Shown here in pieces: positions 31,862 through 42,876 of a DNA stretch of 64,000 bases. This stretch comes from Progne subis subis (taxonomy: Eukaryota > Chordata > Aves > Passeriformes > Hirundinidae): assembly GCA_022316685.1 (NCBI GenBank), contig JAKJHU010001405.1:1-64000 (forward strand), written 5' to 3'. Below the pieces are notes generated by a model. That model did no database searches. It saw only the letters and a program-made list of their open reading frames with translations, and was not told where the DNA came from. Numbering within the stretch: the stretch's first letter is position 1; each line of letters starts with the position of its first letter. The position numbers and the translations under genes are program-made.

Positions 31862-32526
31862 CACGGACTCATCCAGGGTCATGGACATGAACGGGCTCCA
31901 ACAGCGCCACAGGCAGGGACCGCAGGGAGAGGAGAACTGGGGGGACATGGAGATTTGGGGGCTGGGGGGTCACGGCTGAAGGAAAGGGGCAACGGGGAGA
32001 GCTGGGAGAGCAGGGAAGGGGCTTTGGGGATTCCAGGGTTGAGAAAAGGGAAGGGTGGGGCTGGGTAGATATGGAAGGGGTGTGGTTAAGGGGCTTTCTT
32101 GTGTCAGGAATAGGACAAGGTCCCGAGTGTCCCAACTTCCATCAAAAGGTTGGGAAACCCAGGATGGCTGGGAATAGGGGTCCCGGGTATCCTCAGTGTT
32201 GAGGGAAGGAGAGGTTGCATTCTGGGAAAGGCAGGAATAGGGCTCCAGGGGGTCTCTGGGTGAAGGAGAAGGGGGCTCTGGGGTCAGGGAGAGGTGGGAC
32301 GGCCGGGAAAGGGGTGCAGGGGTTGGTGCTGGATCAGGGGGTGCAGGGTGGAACCCGTGCCCGGGAATGGGGGTTCGGGGGGATCGCGGCGCCCAGGAAT
32401 GGGGGTTTAGGGGTCCCTGGGTGCTCCGGAATGGGCGATCCAAGAGTCCCGGTGCCGGGGGTGTCCCTCCCCTGTCGCCGCCCCCCGGGGCCCCAGGAGC
32501 GCCCCCAGCCCCAGCGCTGGAGCCAT
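31862..32526 (-). pseudogene. MHC class I relic: leader exon and start of alpha1
   Basis: The leader starts with ATG at 32,526 (minus strand) and reads MAPALGLGALLG, the form of songbird class I leader peptides, with no good donor after it. After about 530 bp of GGGGGTTCGGGG-type intron, an acceptor CCCCCCAG is followed at 31,936 by SLRSLPVALLEP, which matches the first alpha1 strand (SLR.L.VA..EP) and then hits a stop. The remaining alpha1 codons are missing; the ERV-B-type LTR lies 95 bp on. No alpha3 or transmembrane exon follows. A functional class I heavy chain presents peptides at the cell surface; this copy cannot. Confidence 0.65.
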
Positions 32527-32665
32527 GGCGCTGCTCCGCTGGGTCCCGCCCACAGCACTGGCCCCGCCCCCAGAGCCGCCTCCGGCCCCGCCATTGGCGC
32601 CGCTCTTTGCTGCCCACCAATGGCGGCCCGAAGCTGCAGTGACGTCACCGGGCGCTGGGCAGAGG
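32527..32665 (-). promoter_or_regulatory. MHC class I-type promoter with X2/Y boxes
   Basis: On the minus strand: TGACGTCA (32,640-32,647, X2/CRE-like), an 18-bp spacer, ATTGG (32,617-32,621, Y box), a second inverted CCAAT near 32,593, GC boxes (GGGGCGGGGCC, GGGCGGGACC), then the leader ATG at 32,526. X2-to-Y spacing of this size is that of the conserved SXY module bound by RFX, CREB and NF-Y with CIITA/NLRC5. An S/X1 element upstream is not obvious. Confidence 0.65.
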
Positions 32666-33240
32666 GAGCGCGGGGGGAAGGGCAGGGCGGAATTCCCGGG
32701 AATTCCCCTGGATCCCCTCCTGGCATCGCCCGGGACCCTCCTCGGCCACACCCTGCGCGACCCCCGGGCCGGGCTGTGCCCAACTCCCGGGGCTGCGCTC
32801 AAGCTCTGCCTGGAGCCCGCTGGCTTCGGCCCAAAGCGGGGGAAGCCCCGCGATCCGCGGATCCATTTGTTCCTGCGGCTGCGGGTCCCAGCCCCGGCGG
32901 AGCGGGACTGGGCGCGGGCACTGCGATCCCTGATCCCCGATCTCCTGCTCTCGCTCTCTCCTGTGCTCTCCCTTTCCTTCGGGCGATCATCAGTCCCAGA
33001 GCGGCCGGAGAGCCCCGTGCCCAGGTCGGGTTTCTCAGGAAAGGGAGGCCTGGGGGTGAGGTGCCCCGGGCTGGCCGGGAATGGGGGTCCGGGGGTGGCC
33101 GGGCTGACGGGAACAGGGGATGCAGGGGCTGGGAGAGGAGGATACCCGGGAAAGGGGGTACAGGGGGTGTCGATGCAGGATAAGGGGGGGCAGGGGGTCC
33201 CGGAGCTGGGGAAGGAGATGTGGGGGGGGGGGGGGGGGGG
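32666..33240. other. GC-rich flank with long open frame, no family recognised
   Basis: CpG-rich continuation of the class I promoter region. A plus-strand frame is open from 32,525 to 33,532, but so are minus-strand frames. 33,218-33,240 is a run of G. I treat it as non-coding flank. Confidence 0.4.
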
Positions 33241-33404
33241 TCCACGGGGTGCCAGGGCGCCTCCCCAAATCCCCTCCAAGGGGGGGAGCAGGAGCTGGGT
33301 CATGAGCTATGGGGAGAGAAAAGGGGGTGAGCCCGGCATGGGGGGGACATGGGGGAGTCCCACGTGCTCTGAGGGGGGACCCGGCCCCTGGGGACCCCTC
33401 TCAC

Positions 33405-33480
33405 CTTCTCCCGCAGGGGAGGCAGAGCCCCAGCCCAGGCAGACGGAGCCCAGCACGAAGCCCCCGAGCCCCGGCAGCAT
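33405..33480 (-). pseudogene. MHC class II beta transmembrane exon fragment
   Basis: On the minus strand, after CTGCCCCCCCCAAG, the exon reads MLPGLGGFVLGSVCLGWGS and ends GAGAAG before a GTGAGAG donor. M-L-x-G-x-GGFVLG is the hallmark of the class II beta connecting/transmembrane exon. The expected hydrophobic run is interrupted (CLGWGSAS). The following intron matches that after the related exon at 53,434-53,493. No beta1 or beta2 exon is nearby; the ACTGGG array begins 57 bp upstream in gene direction. Confidence 0.65.
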
Positions 33481-33536
33481 CTTGGGGGGGGCAGGAGGGG
33501 CAGGATCCGGGAAAGGGCAGCGGCTGCTGTGAAGGG

Positions 33537-34715
33537 ACCGGGATGGACTGGGACAGACTGGGATGGACTGGGACAGACTGGGATGGACTGGGACAGACTG
33601 GGATGGACTGGGACACCGGCATACACCGGGAGACACCGGGATACACCGGGCCCAGGACTGCCACCCACTGGGAGCAGATCAGAGCACACTGGGACCCAGT
33701 AGGACCAACACTGGGGAACAGGGATCATCGTGGGACCAGCTGGGATTAGACTGAGAGTGACTGGGATCATACTGGTGGAAAATGGAACCTTACTGGGCCA
33801 AGTGGATGTGACTGGGAATGACTGAGTATGGTAACGGTAACTGGGATATACTGGGAATGTCTGTGAACATACCAGGGGTGAACTGGGATTGACTGGGTCT
33901 ATACTGAGGGCAACCAGGATTGACTGGGACCATGCTGGGAGAGTGGGATCAGCGCGGACTCATACTGGGATCGTACTTGGAATGACTGGGTCTATGCTAG
34001 GGGCCACTGAGAGCAACTGGGATCAGACTGGGAGGAACTGGGAGCAACTGACACAATACTGGGGGCAACTGGGATCATGATGGCATCAGCATAGGATCAT
34101 ACTGGGAGGGAGTGGGTCTGTGCAACTGGGATTACACTGGGAGGAAACAGGACCATGCTGAGGACAATTGGGATCATACTGGGAGCAACTGGTATCACAC
34201 ACAGGGTGACTGGGGTCATTCTGGGATCATACTGGAAGTGACTGGGAGCAGGCTGGGGGCAACTGGGACCATGTTGGGGAAACTGGGATATATAGGGAGG
34301 GACTGGAATCATGCTGGAGCTGACTGGGAGTGGCTGTGAGCAACTGGTATCATGTTGGAAGCTACTGGGAACAACTGGGAGTGAGTGGGAACACACTTGG
34401 GGCAACTGGGATTTACTGGGAGTGACTGCATTCACAGAGGGACCATAAAGGAAGTTACAGCAATAATACTGGGAGTATCTGGGAGTGAGGGGGATCATTC
34501 TGGAATCATACTGGGAAGGACTATAGCTGTAGTGGGAGTGTCTGGGATCATACTGGGAGTAACTGGAACCATCCTGGGATGGCCTAGAACTATAGTAGGT
34601 ATGAATGGGAACTACTGGGATCATACTGGGTTCATACTGGGATCATACTGGGATCATACTGGGAGCCACAGGGCCCATGCTGGGAGTGACCTGGGCCCCA
34701 CTGCAGGAACTGGGG
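33537..34715. repeat. ACTGGG minisatellite, array 2
   Basis: Starts with four near-perfect copies of GGGATGGACTGGGACAGACT (33,540-33,612), then irregular ACTGGGATCATACTGGGAGCA units for 1.1 kb. Open frames inside are artefacts of the period. Confidence 0.95.
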
Positions 34716-34799
34716 GGACTGGCCCAGCTGGGGCTCAGGGTTGTTCTCCCCCAGGGCTGCCCTGGGTCCTGCTGTCACCCCCGGCCCCACAGAGCAAGG

Positions 34800-34922
34800 G
34801 ACAGGGGACAGCTGAGGGACAGGGCACAGCCAGGGAACACGGCACAGCCAGGGAACATGGCACAGCCAGGGAACACGGGACAGCCAGGGAACATGGCACA
34901 GCCAGGGAACACGGCCTGGCCG
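34800..34922. repeat. 18-bp tandem repeat
   Basis: Six or seven copies of ACAGCCAGGGAACACGGC with C/T and A/T variants, immediately after a GCAC-rich start. Confidence 0.9.
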
Positions 34923-35490
34923 AGGGACACCGAGCTCCAGCACTTTGGGCTGTTGTGCCCAGGCTGTTGCCCTTGGGCTCCCAGCACAGGCCAAGGGGGA
35001 GAATCCCTCTCCACAAACTGTTGTTTGCTTGACGCTTTGCTCTGGAACATTCCCAAGGAGCCACCTGCAGTGGCTGGAGCCATCTGGGTGCCCGAGGCCA
35101 CCAAAGCCGCTCCAGCAGTGCTCTCCTGCCCCGGGCAGGGCAGGGAACACCCAAGGAAAGGCTCGTGCTGGGCTCAGGGCAGGAACAGGGCACTCCCCTG
35201 GCGCTACCACGGGCACAACAGAGCCGGCCTGGGGAAAGGATTGGCATTTGTGTCCCATGCAGTCCCAGCAGGGATTGCTTCTCATTTCACTGCTCTCATT
35301 GGATTGGTCATCGATTCAAATCATTTCCCCATGGAATTCCCATGGCTGTGGGTTGGGGAATTCTCACCTGACTGGGATGAAAGTGAAATCCAGCCATAGG
35401 AATTCCATGGGAATTCCTGCATTCCCAAGTCCCCCCATTTATGAATCCCACATTCCCATGGGAATTCCCCTTCCCCCAGCCCACACCCAC
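34923..35490. other. No exon recognised; 3' flank of the class I alpha2 exon
   Basis: I looked here for an alpha3 immunoglobulin exon on the minus strand and found none. 35,320-35,470 has repeated CCATGGGAATTCCC strings. Confidence 0.4.
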
Positions 35491-35764
35491 CTTTGTGCTC
35501 CAGAGCCTCCTGACCATATCTGATGTATTTTGGGGCCCTTCCACACTGGTGTGTCCCAGGTAAAGCTTCATCTGCTCCACCATGATCCCTTTGGATTCCC
35601 AGCACCTCTGGGTGATCTGGGTGGCACCGTTGGACACTGCAAAGCTCCCGGATCCCAGCTGGAAGGAGATGAAATCCCACCCATCATAGCCATACCAGTG
35701 GGATCCATGGATTCTCTGTTGGACAGGAGGTCAGAGCTGGAAACCACCTGCACCCTGTGGAGAT
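35491..35764 (-). pseudogene. MHC class I alpha2 exon
   Basis: Bounded by CATTCCCAG (acceptor) and AAAG/GTGGGTG (donor), 274 bp, against about 276 bp in intact genes. The minus strand reads HRVQVVSSSDLLSN, then GYDGWDFISFQLGSG and, in a third frame, KYIRYGQEALEHK; these match the alpha2 helix-and-strand pattern of bird class I. Each change of frame equals the loss of one base, which accounts for the length. The exon is upstream of the leader at 32.5 kb, so it belongs to a different gene copy. Alpha2 forms half of the peptide-binding groove. Confidence 0.8.
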
Positions 35765-36249
35765 CTGGGAATGAGGAGAGAAGGGTCCCATGGAGTTGTG
35801 TCCCAGCCCTGGTGGAAACCAGAGAGAATTCTCCCAGGACCCCGTGCACACAGGCTTGGAGGCAGAAAGGAATGCAGGGATTGGTTTGAAAGCCTCGGAT
35901 AAACTGAGATACATAAAGTCACACAGGCACGAAGTGGGGATGTGAGTTTTAGTTTTAGGTGAGTAAAAATACACCTTAAGTGCCTTAAGCAAAGAAGAGA
36001 CTGTATTAGGTGATAGAAAAGCCCTAAAGTCCAGTTTAAAGTTCAGTAGCATCACGTTGTCCAAAGTTAATTAAGTCTTAGACCTAGCATCAACATACCA
36101 TAGCATTGCTGCCATTGCCAGCCAGAATAGATGGGCTGTAGGCGTAGGCCTTGTGTAAGAAATGGCAACCATTGTGAAAAAACTGTGTTAGACCAGGATA
36201 GGTGCAAAAAGACAGGAATAGCGTGGTGTTTGTAGCTGATTGGATGATT
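35765..36249. other. No gene recognised
   Basis: 35,765-35,860 is probably class I intron 2 (it shares GGGCTGGGACACAA and CCATGGG strings with 31,800-31,830). The rest is AT-richer DNA with no signature. Confidence 0.4.
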
Positions 36250-36540
36250 TATGAATAGAAGGCATTGTACTGAGGGTGCTGCTGCTGCTGCTGCTGCTTC
36301 TGTTGGGGCATGGGGACCCTGTGCAGGAAGGCATTTTGCATAATGGCACGGACTGGAACACTCTGACCTTCCTGAGACTGATCTGGCCGTGCCATAAAGT
36401 ACTTTTCCAACAAGCAGCAGCCTCTCTTGTCCCTCGGTTGGCCCGCTCAAACTTGACAGCTGTCCATCAGCAATGTGCCCGCTGCTCCTGCGTCCTGCCA
36501 GTCCTTCCCTGGCAGTGCCAGGCAGGAGCTGCTCCTGCCG
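36250..36540 (-). repeat. Interspersed repeat R1, copy 2
   Basis: Reverse complement of about 1,190-1,465, with a longer GCT run (36,277-36,297). It ends sharply at CTCCTGCCG, 48 bp before the ERV-A LTR. Confidence 0.75.
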
Positions 36541-36588
36541 CTGACTTATTAAAGAAATACCGGTATTGATCTAGTACCAATACCCAAC

Positions 36589-37212
36589 TGTGACGGACAA
36601 AAACTCTCTAACAGTTTAAAGTGTATGTTTATTACGGCCGGGCAGCACGTGGGATATTTCCCTAATTCGCACTGCAAAATTCACAGGTAATTACAAAGCC
36701 TTTTATTTACAAAAGTGTTGAATATCCAAAATACAAATGCATATTCATACCCCTGTCACCTCCCATTCCTCGCTTCGTATGCTAATTGGCAAAAAGGCTA
36801 TTAAGCATGCGTACTTTGTTTCTTAAAATGAGTTGGGGGTCTATTTTGGGGAGGGGTCACCCAAAATGAGGAAGTAAGATGAGTCTTCCTCGTCCTGACC
36901 TTTCTACATTTTCAATGTATTTGTGACAAATGATTCCTTGGTAGAACTTACAGTTTCCTGTGTTCAATGGGTCCTTTAAGCAGAAAATCTGCAGCTATCT
37001 TATGTCCTATTTACCACATTTTGTTTTTCATTACAAGCACAACTACATAAACATAAACCTGACAAGAAATGAGTTACAAGATCCGGGGTAGCTTATCTAA
37101 GATCCGGCTTCTGTTAACTGCTAACAAAGATTACCTATCTACTTCAGCTAATTCAGCAGCTTATTATCTTAACTTTCCTCAAAATCCTTAGTTCCTCAAA
37201 ATGAACGTCTCA
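36589..37212 (-). repeat. ERV-A 3' LTR
   Basis: Minus strand begins TGAGACGTTCATTTTGAGG at 37,212, directly after the purine tract, and ends GTCCGTCACA at 36,589 (TG...CA). It contains an AAATAAAAGGC TATA-like element (about 36,700) and AATAAACATAC (about 36,630). Length 624 bp. The partner LTR is not in the window, so age cannot be estimated. Confidence 0.8.
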
Positions 37213-37230
37213 TTCCTCACTTCTTCTTTG
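37213..37230 (-). promoter_or_regulatory. ERV-A polypurine tract
   Basis: Minus strand AAAGAAGAAGTGAGGAA immediately upstream of the LTR TG. This is the plus-strand primer position in retroviruses. Confidence 0.7.
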
Positions 37231-37349
37231 AAATGAGTAAATTCTTTTACTCAGTATACAGAGTCGTCCTCATCTATCCAAGCTGTACAGCTAGTGTCTC
37301 TCAAGACTAAGCCAGACACCTTTGACAGTGATGTTAAAGCTGCCACTCA

Positions 37350-39295
37350 TCATAGCATCCTCCAACTCCAAACAAGTATCACAATGGATAACACTAAACT
37401 TAGGCTGACCAAAACAAGCAACACGACTATAGGGTGGATTAAGGCATTCAATATTCCGGTTGCTGTTGGTGACCACCCGAAAAGCACATCCCACCAATGA
37501 TGAGACAAATGTTCCTCAAGCCTTTTAAAAACTCCTTTGATGGTCTCTGTGTCATGGTGTATCGTAATTAATGTCTTTTTCCCTTTATCTCTAATTTCTT
37601 TTAAGATTTCTCTCAATTCATGATGTTTCAACAACTGAGCAACTAAAGTCAAATTCATCCCTATGGGCACAGGCAGTATCTTCTGCACAGTGGCTAGGTT
37701 GGCTTTTATATATTGATGTGATATTACAGGTACCCAATAGGAAAAATCACATCCCTTAATTCTAACAAAATTACAAACACACAAATTGAATTGAGTCTCA
37801 TTCACAATTTGGTTGTCTATCTTTACGATGGGGCACGCTGTCCTAAGACAGACACAACCTTGTCCTATATACACAAGTGAAGTTGTCTGTTTGCCTGGAT
37901 GTGTTTCAAAGTGACAAATACTTTGGTCTGTGTCTAAACAAGTGTCTTTGTCACTCTCTAATGTCCCTTCACATATGTATCCTAGTTGTCTCCTCACAGT
38001 ACAGGGCTCTAGATTAATAGTTTGCCACTTTCCTTTAATTTCTCGTGCCCACATTCTGTGTTCAGAAGGGTACAATACAGTTCCCTCATGGTTTAATCCT
38101 AAGGGGACTGTTGGGTGTATTAAGTCCACTGAGGCATCGTGTATAGTTAAAACAAAGGCTGTCACTACACTAGCCACAGGGTTATAGGTGAAACTGACCA
38201 ACACCCACCAGGACTGAAGTTCCTTCTCCATATCAGAGGCATTATCTCAGACAATTTTGTGAATTTCAGCAGGGAATATTCCTTCTCCACCTTCCCTGAT
38301 AACTGCGGCAGCCGCTGATTGCATCCACAGTTGTGCCTGAGTACACCCTAGGGCCAACGAGATGCTTTCACTAGCTGTGCCTAGTGTGTTAATTATTACT
38401 TCATGATCTCACTCCTCTGTGTCTTCCCATTCTGGTAATATCTCGGTCAATTTCCAGTGATTGTTACCTAGCGCTAGTAGAGAGGATTGCAAAGGTTGTT
38501 GTAGTTTGACTAAATCGCTCCCTCTTGTGGTTAATTTATTCAGTAACACTTCTGAATCTATTGTGTTCAGCACTCCCAGTCCTGTTCCTAGCAATCCAGT
38601 GAGATCCCTCTTGTTCCTGAAATTGGGAGGCATACTTTTTTGAAGCCAAGTAGTCCACTCCATAAAGGAGTTCCTGAGAAATGGGGCACATTCTGGCTGA
38701 ACGTGTGAGGCATTTACCTGTACTCCCATTTCTACTCCTTTTAAAGACTACTTTGGGTTAACTATTAGCTTCTGAACTCCTGTCTTCTTAATAGCATATG
38801 GCCCAGTTTTGGTAACTACAGGAGTTATTTGTTCCTCCACTTCTGGAATAGCTGACATCTTGGTGATCACAGCCTTTCTTGGCACTGGTGGAGTGATCTT
38901 GGGCTGGTTCTTATGGTACTCAGTACATACCTGAGTGATGTTAAAGTCAATGTCATACCCCTTATCGCACACCCCTCTATTTTGAGCCTAAACTCTAGAC
39001 ATGTACTCAAGCATTTATCACAGCATTCAGGACTGACCCTGATGAATTTCATGGGTGGATGGTAAGCCTCATGGAACCCATCCTGTACAAATGCATACTT
39101 ACATCCCCAAACATTTCTTCCTTCCTACAAGCTTGCATTTGTGACTTTTAGTATCTTGTTTAAAGCCTTAGGAGAGTAAGGTTCATAAGCTCTTCCTTGG
39201 CACTGGTATATCCCAGTCACATTATACCTTCGTGGTATTGTGTTGACTCCTGTTATGGTTAAGGTAATTACTACAATAGTTACAGCTTTCCCCAT
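37350..39295 (-). pseudogene. env: ERV-A env, broken, with an unusually long TM part
   Basis: The start is ATG at 39,295 with a hydrophobic signal (VTIVVITLTITG), 27 bp after the pol stop. A furin-type RNKR lies near 38,606, followed by a glycine-rich LLGTGLGVL that could be a fusion peptide. About 418 codons follow to the end, long for a gammaretroviral TM, and no C-X6-CC motif is seen. Near the C-terminus: WWDVLFGWSPTATG and a membrane span (VVLLVLVSLSLVLSIVILV). Breaks: TAG at 39,127-39,125, a one-base shift in a G run near 38,985, TAG at 38,750-38,748, TGA at 38,411-38,409 and TGA at 38,250-38,248. The last 140 codons resemble the env fragment of ERV-C at 60,298-60,900. Confidence 0.85.
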
Positions 39296-39321
39296 AATGT
39301 CCAAAATAACTCTTAGTCCAT

Positions 39322-42300
39322 TTATTCGTTGTTCCGAGTGAGCTTCAGCTTCAGTTCATTATTGCCTGGTGTGGCCTTCCAAATTCCCTCTGGGGCTTTC
39401 TTCACTCGGGAGTGATGGATCCAGGCCTTCCGTTCCTTGATCTTGATTGCAGTGAAGGTAGTGAGGAGCACCTGGAATGGTCCTTCCCACTGTGGTGCTA
39501 AGGTTTTTTCTGCAAAAGTCTTAACATACACATAATCCCCAGGTTGTACATCATGTACTGGCCCATCTAGTTCTCTGTTTTGAGTCCCAGCCACATATTT
39601 CTCAATTTCTCTAAGTTGTTTATTTAGGGCCACCATATATCCATGTAGGGTTTCTTCCTCTACTTGATTGGGTGCTGTTCCCCCTTGAACTGCATATGGC
39701 CTTCCATACAATATTTCAAAAGGGCTTAGTTTCTCTTTTGTCCTTGGTTTTGTCCGAATTCTCAACAAGGCCAATGGGAGAGCCTGAGGCCAGGGCAAAT
39801 TTGCTTCTTGCCCCAATCTCACAATTTGTTGTTTAATCAAATGATTCATCTTTTTCACCTGGCCACTAGATTGAGGGTGGTATGGGGTGTGCAATTCCAA
39901 GTCTATTCCCAGGTGGTGACTTATTTGCTGCACAATTTTCGAAATAAAATGTGGTCCCCGATCTGAGGATATGGTGGCTGGAACTCCAAATCGTGGTATT
40001 ATTTCTTGCACCAGCGCTTTGGTCACCTCTCGGGCCTCAGCTGTCCTGGCAGAAAAGGCTTCTGGTCATCCTGAAAAGGTATCAGTTAACACCAATAGGT
40101 AACGATACCCTCCCTTCCTGGGCAGTTCTGTAAAATCAATTTGCCATTGTTGCCCAGGTCCACAACCTTTCCCAATTTGTCCCACTTTAGGCTTTGGGGT
40201 ATTTTTAGGGTTAGTTCGGAGACAAAGACTACACTGACGAGTTACTTGTATCACTGTGCCCTGCAATTTCCTGGCCATAATTCTTTCTTTCAAATGGTTA
40301 TACAGGGCATCTATTCCCCAGTGTGTTTTCTCATGTTCCCTTTGTACTAATGACCACAACAAATAGGAGGGTACTACAAGTTTCCCTTCTTCTGTTATAG
40401 CCCATCCTTCCTGGTTATAGCTTGCCTTTTCTACCTTGATAAATTTCTTATCTTTCTTATTGTACACTGGCTTACCTTCAATAGAAACTTTTCCATCTGG
40501 AATCAATGCTGCCTCAACAGCCTTATCAGGTACCTCACCTTTTGCTGCTTCTTTTGCCTCTCTGTCCGCCAGCATATTCCCTTCTTCCAATTCAGAGCTC
40601 ACTTTTTGGTGTGCCTTGATGTGCATTATGGCTACTCTGTCAGGTAGCTGTACGGCATCTGATAGCCTCAGTATCTTTTGTGCATGTTTCATACTCTTGC
40701 CTTGTGAATTCAGCAGTGCTCTTTCCTTCCAGATGGCTCCGTGAGCATGAACCACTCCGAATGCATACCTTGAGTCCGTGTAGATGTTGATCTCTTTTCC
40801 TTTTGCCAGCTCTAGGGCTCAGATTAAGGCAATTATTTCAGCCTTCTGTGCAGATGTGTTAGTTGGCAGTGGTCCAGACTCTATTACCTCTTTGCTTGTG
40901 GTAACTGCATACCCAGCGTGCCTTCTTCCACTGACAACATAGCTGCTCCCATCAGTAAACTAGGTCTCAGCATCCTCAAGCGGGGTGTCCTTCAGATCTG
41001 GGCGGCTTGAGTAGGTGGCTTCAATGGTCTCCAGGCACTCATGGATCACTGGTTCTCCCATACTCCCGCTGAGGAAGGAAGCTGGGTTCACAATGTTAGT
41101 TACCACAATTTCAACATCATCTTGTTCTACCAGTATGGCTTGGTACTTCAGGAATCTCTGTGGGGAGAGCCAATGCCCTCCTTTTGCCTCAAGGACTGCA
41201 GACACGGTGTGAGACACTAGCACAGTCATCTTCTGGCCTAGGGTGAATTTACGTGCCTCTTGGATGTTCACTGCTACAACTGCTCTGAGGCACCCTGGCC
41301 ATCCTTTAGCTGCTGTGTCCAGTTGCTTGGAAAGATAGGCCACTGCCCCCTGGTACGGGCCTAAGTTCTGTGCTAATATTCCCAAGGCAATCCCCTGCTT
41401 CTCATGAGAAAACAGGAAAAATGGTTTACTCACGTTTGGAAGTCCCAGGGCTGGAGCTGACATAAGGGCTTGCTTTAGTTGGTTGAAGGCTTGGATTGCG
41501 TCTTTCATCCACTGAAGATCTCTGCTCCCTTCCGTGATCAAGGCATACAGAGGTTTAACAAGCAACCCATAGTTATAAATCCACAGTCTGCACCAGCCTG
41601 TCATGCCTAAAAAGGTTCTCAGTTCTTTCACTGTCTGAGGTTTCGGGGTCTGGTATATTGCTTCCTTGCAATCCTGCCCCAGAGTCCTTTGTCCAGCACT
41701 CACTTCATAACCCAGGTAAATAACTGTTTGCCTCACCATTTGGGCTTTCTTCTGGGATACTTGATACCCTTGCAGGCCTAGAAAGTTTAGGAGGCTTACC
41801 ATCCAGTCCAAGCATGTCTGCTGGGTCTGGGTGGCTATGAAGAGTTCATCCACATACTGGAGTAACTGTCCTTCTCCTGGTGGAGGTTCCCAGGACTCTA
41901 AATCCTTGGCAAGCTGTTCCCCAAATATAGTGGGGGAGTTCTTGTACCCCTGCGGTAACACACACCATGTGAGCTGAGTTTTAATTCCAGTTTTAGGGCT
42001 TTCCCACTCGAATGCAAAAATTTTCTGGCTGGCTTCATGGAGAGGGAGGCAAAAGAAAGCATCCTTTAGATCTAAAACAGTAAACCAAGTTAGTTCAGGT
42101 GTTAAACGGGTTAACAAGGTGTAGAGATTGGCAACCACTGGATACAAGTCTTCAGTTACCTTGTTAACAGCCCTTAAATCTTGTACTAATCTGTATGACC
42201 CATCAGGTTTCTTTACTGGCAGAATAGGAGCATTAAAATCAGATTGACACTCTCTCAGTAGTCCGAGCTGCAGAAAGTTCTCAATAATTGGGCTAACCCC

Positions 42301-42876
42301 TTCTATATCTTCTTTCTTTAGGGGGTATTGTTTAACCCTTACTGGCTGTCCTCCTTCTTTAAGCTGGATTCGCACTGGGAGTGCATTCTTTGCTCTTCCT
42401 GGTATATTGGAGGCCCACACTCCTGGAAATACTTGATCCATTATTTTCCTAAAATTTTCCTTTTCACTTGCCACTTCACTTTCTTTGGTTATTAGCATTA
42501 AGCTTAACAGTTCTACATATTGTTGATCCTTTACCTCCAAACTAATTTCCCCATTTTTGAATATTATTTTTGCTCCCAGCTGCTCCAGCAAATCTCTGCC
42601 CAAAAGTGCAGATGGAGCATTAGGCATGTATAAAAATCGGTGGATGCCCCACTGTTTTCCCAATTTATACTTCAATATTTTGCAAAAATAAGCTCTTTCA
42701 GATTGACCAGTTGCCCCCTTTACCATAACATAGTCGTTGGTTACAGGTATTAGGGCCTTATTTAACACTGAAAATGTTGCCCCTGTGTCTATCAAAAATT
42801 TCACTTCTTTTTATTTGTTCCCCAGTTTGACTATAACCAGAGGGTCCCCTAGGGTAGGGCCCTCCGGTCCCCCTCA
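39322..42876 (-). pseudogene. pol: ERV-A pol (protease, reverse transcriptase, RNase H, integrase), with in-frame stops
   Basis: Same frame as gag. Protease active site LIDTGATFSVLN (about 42,795-42,760); reverse transcriptase with LPQGYKNSPTIFG (about 41,940) and YVDE at 41,856-41,845, where the second catalytic acid is Glu instead of the usual Asp; RNase H with YTDSRYAFG (about 40,780); integrase with an HHCC zinc site (HEKTH ... CSLC, 40,345-40,215), WQIDFTELP, SSDRGPHF, and SGQVKKMN near 39,850, where a Lys stands where the third catalytic acid is expected. Stops: TAA 42,813-42,811, TAG 40,962-40,960, TGA 40,821-40,819, TGA 40,068-40,066. No frameshift in 3.5 kb. Not functional as it stands. 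Confidence 0.92.

Noticed and set aside
32525..33532. Plus-strand 335-codon open frame starting MALLRWVPPTA
   Set aside because: It lies antisense to the MHC class I leader and promoter, in CpG-rich DNA, with no family signature or splice logic.
36250..36540. 129-codon minus-strand frame as a gene shared with 1,069-1,545
   Set aside because: The two copies are a dispersed repeat: the match ends abruptly on both sides and the frame outside it is unrelated.
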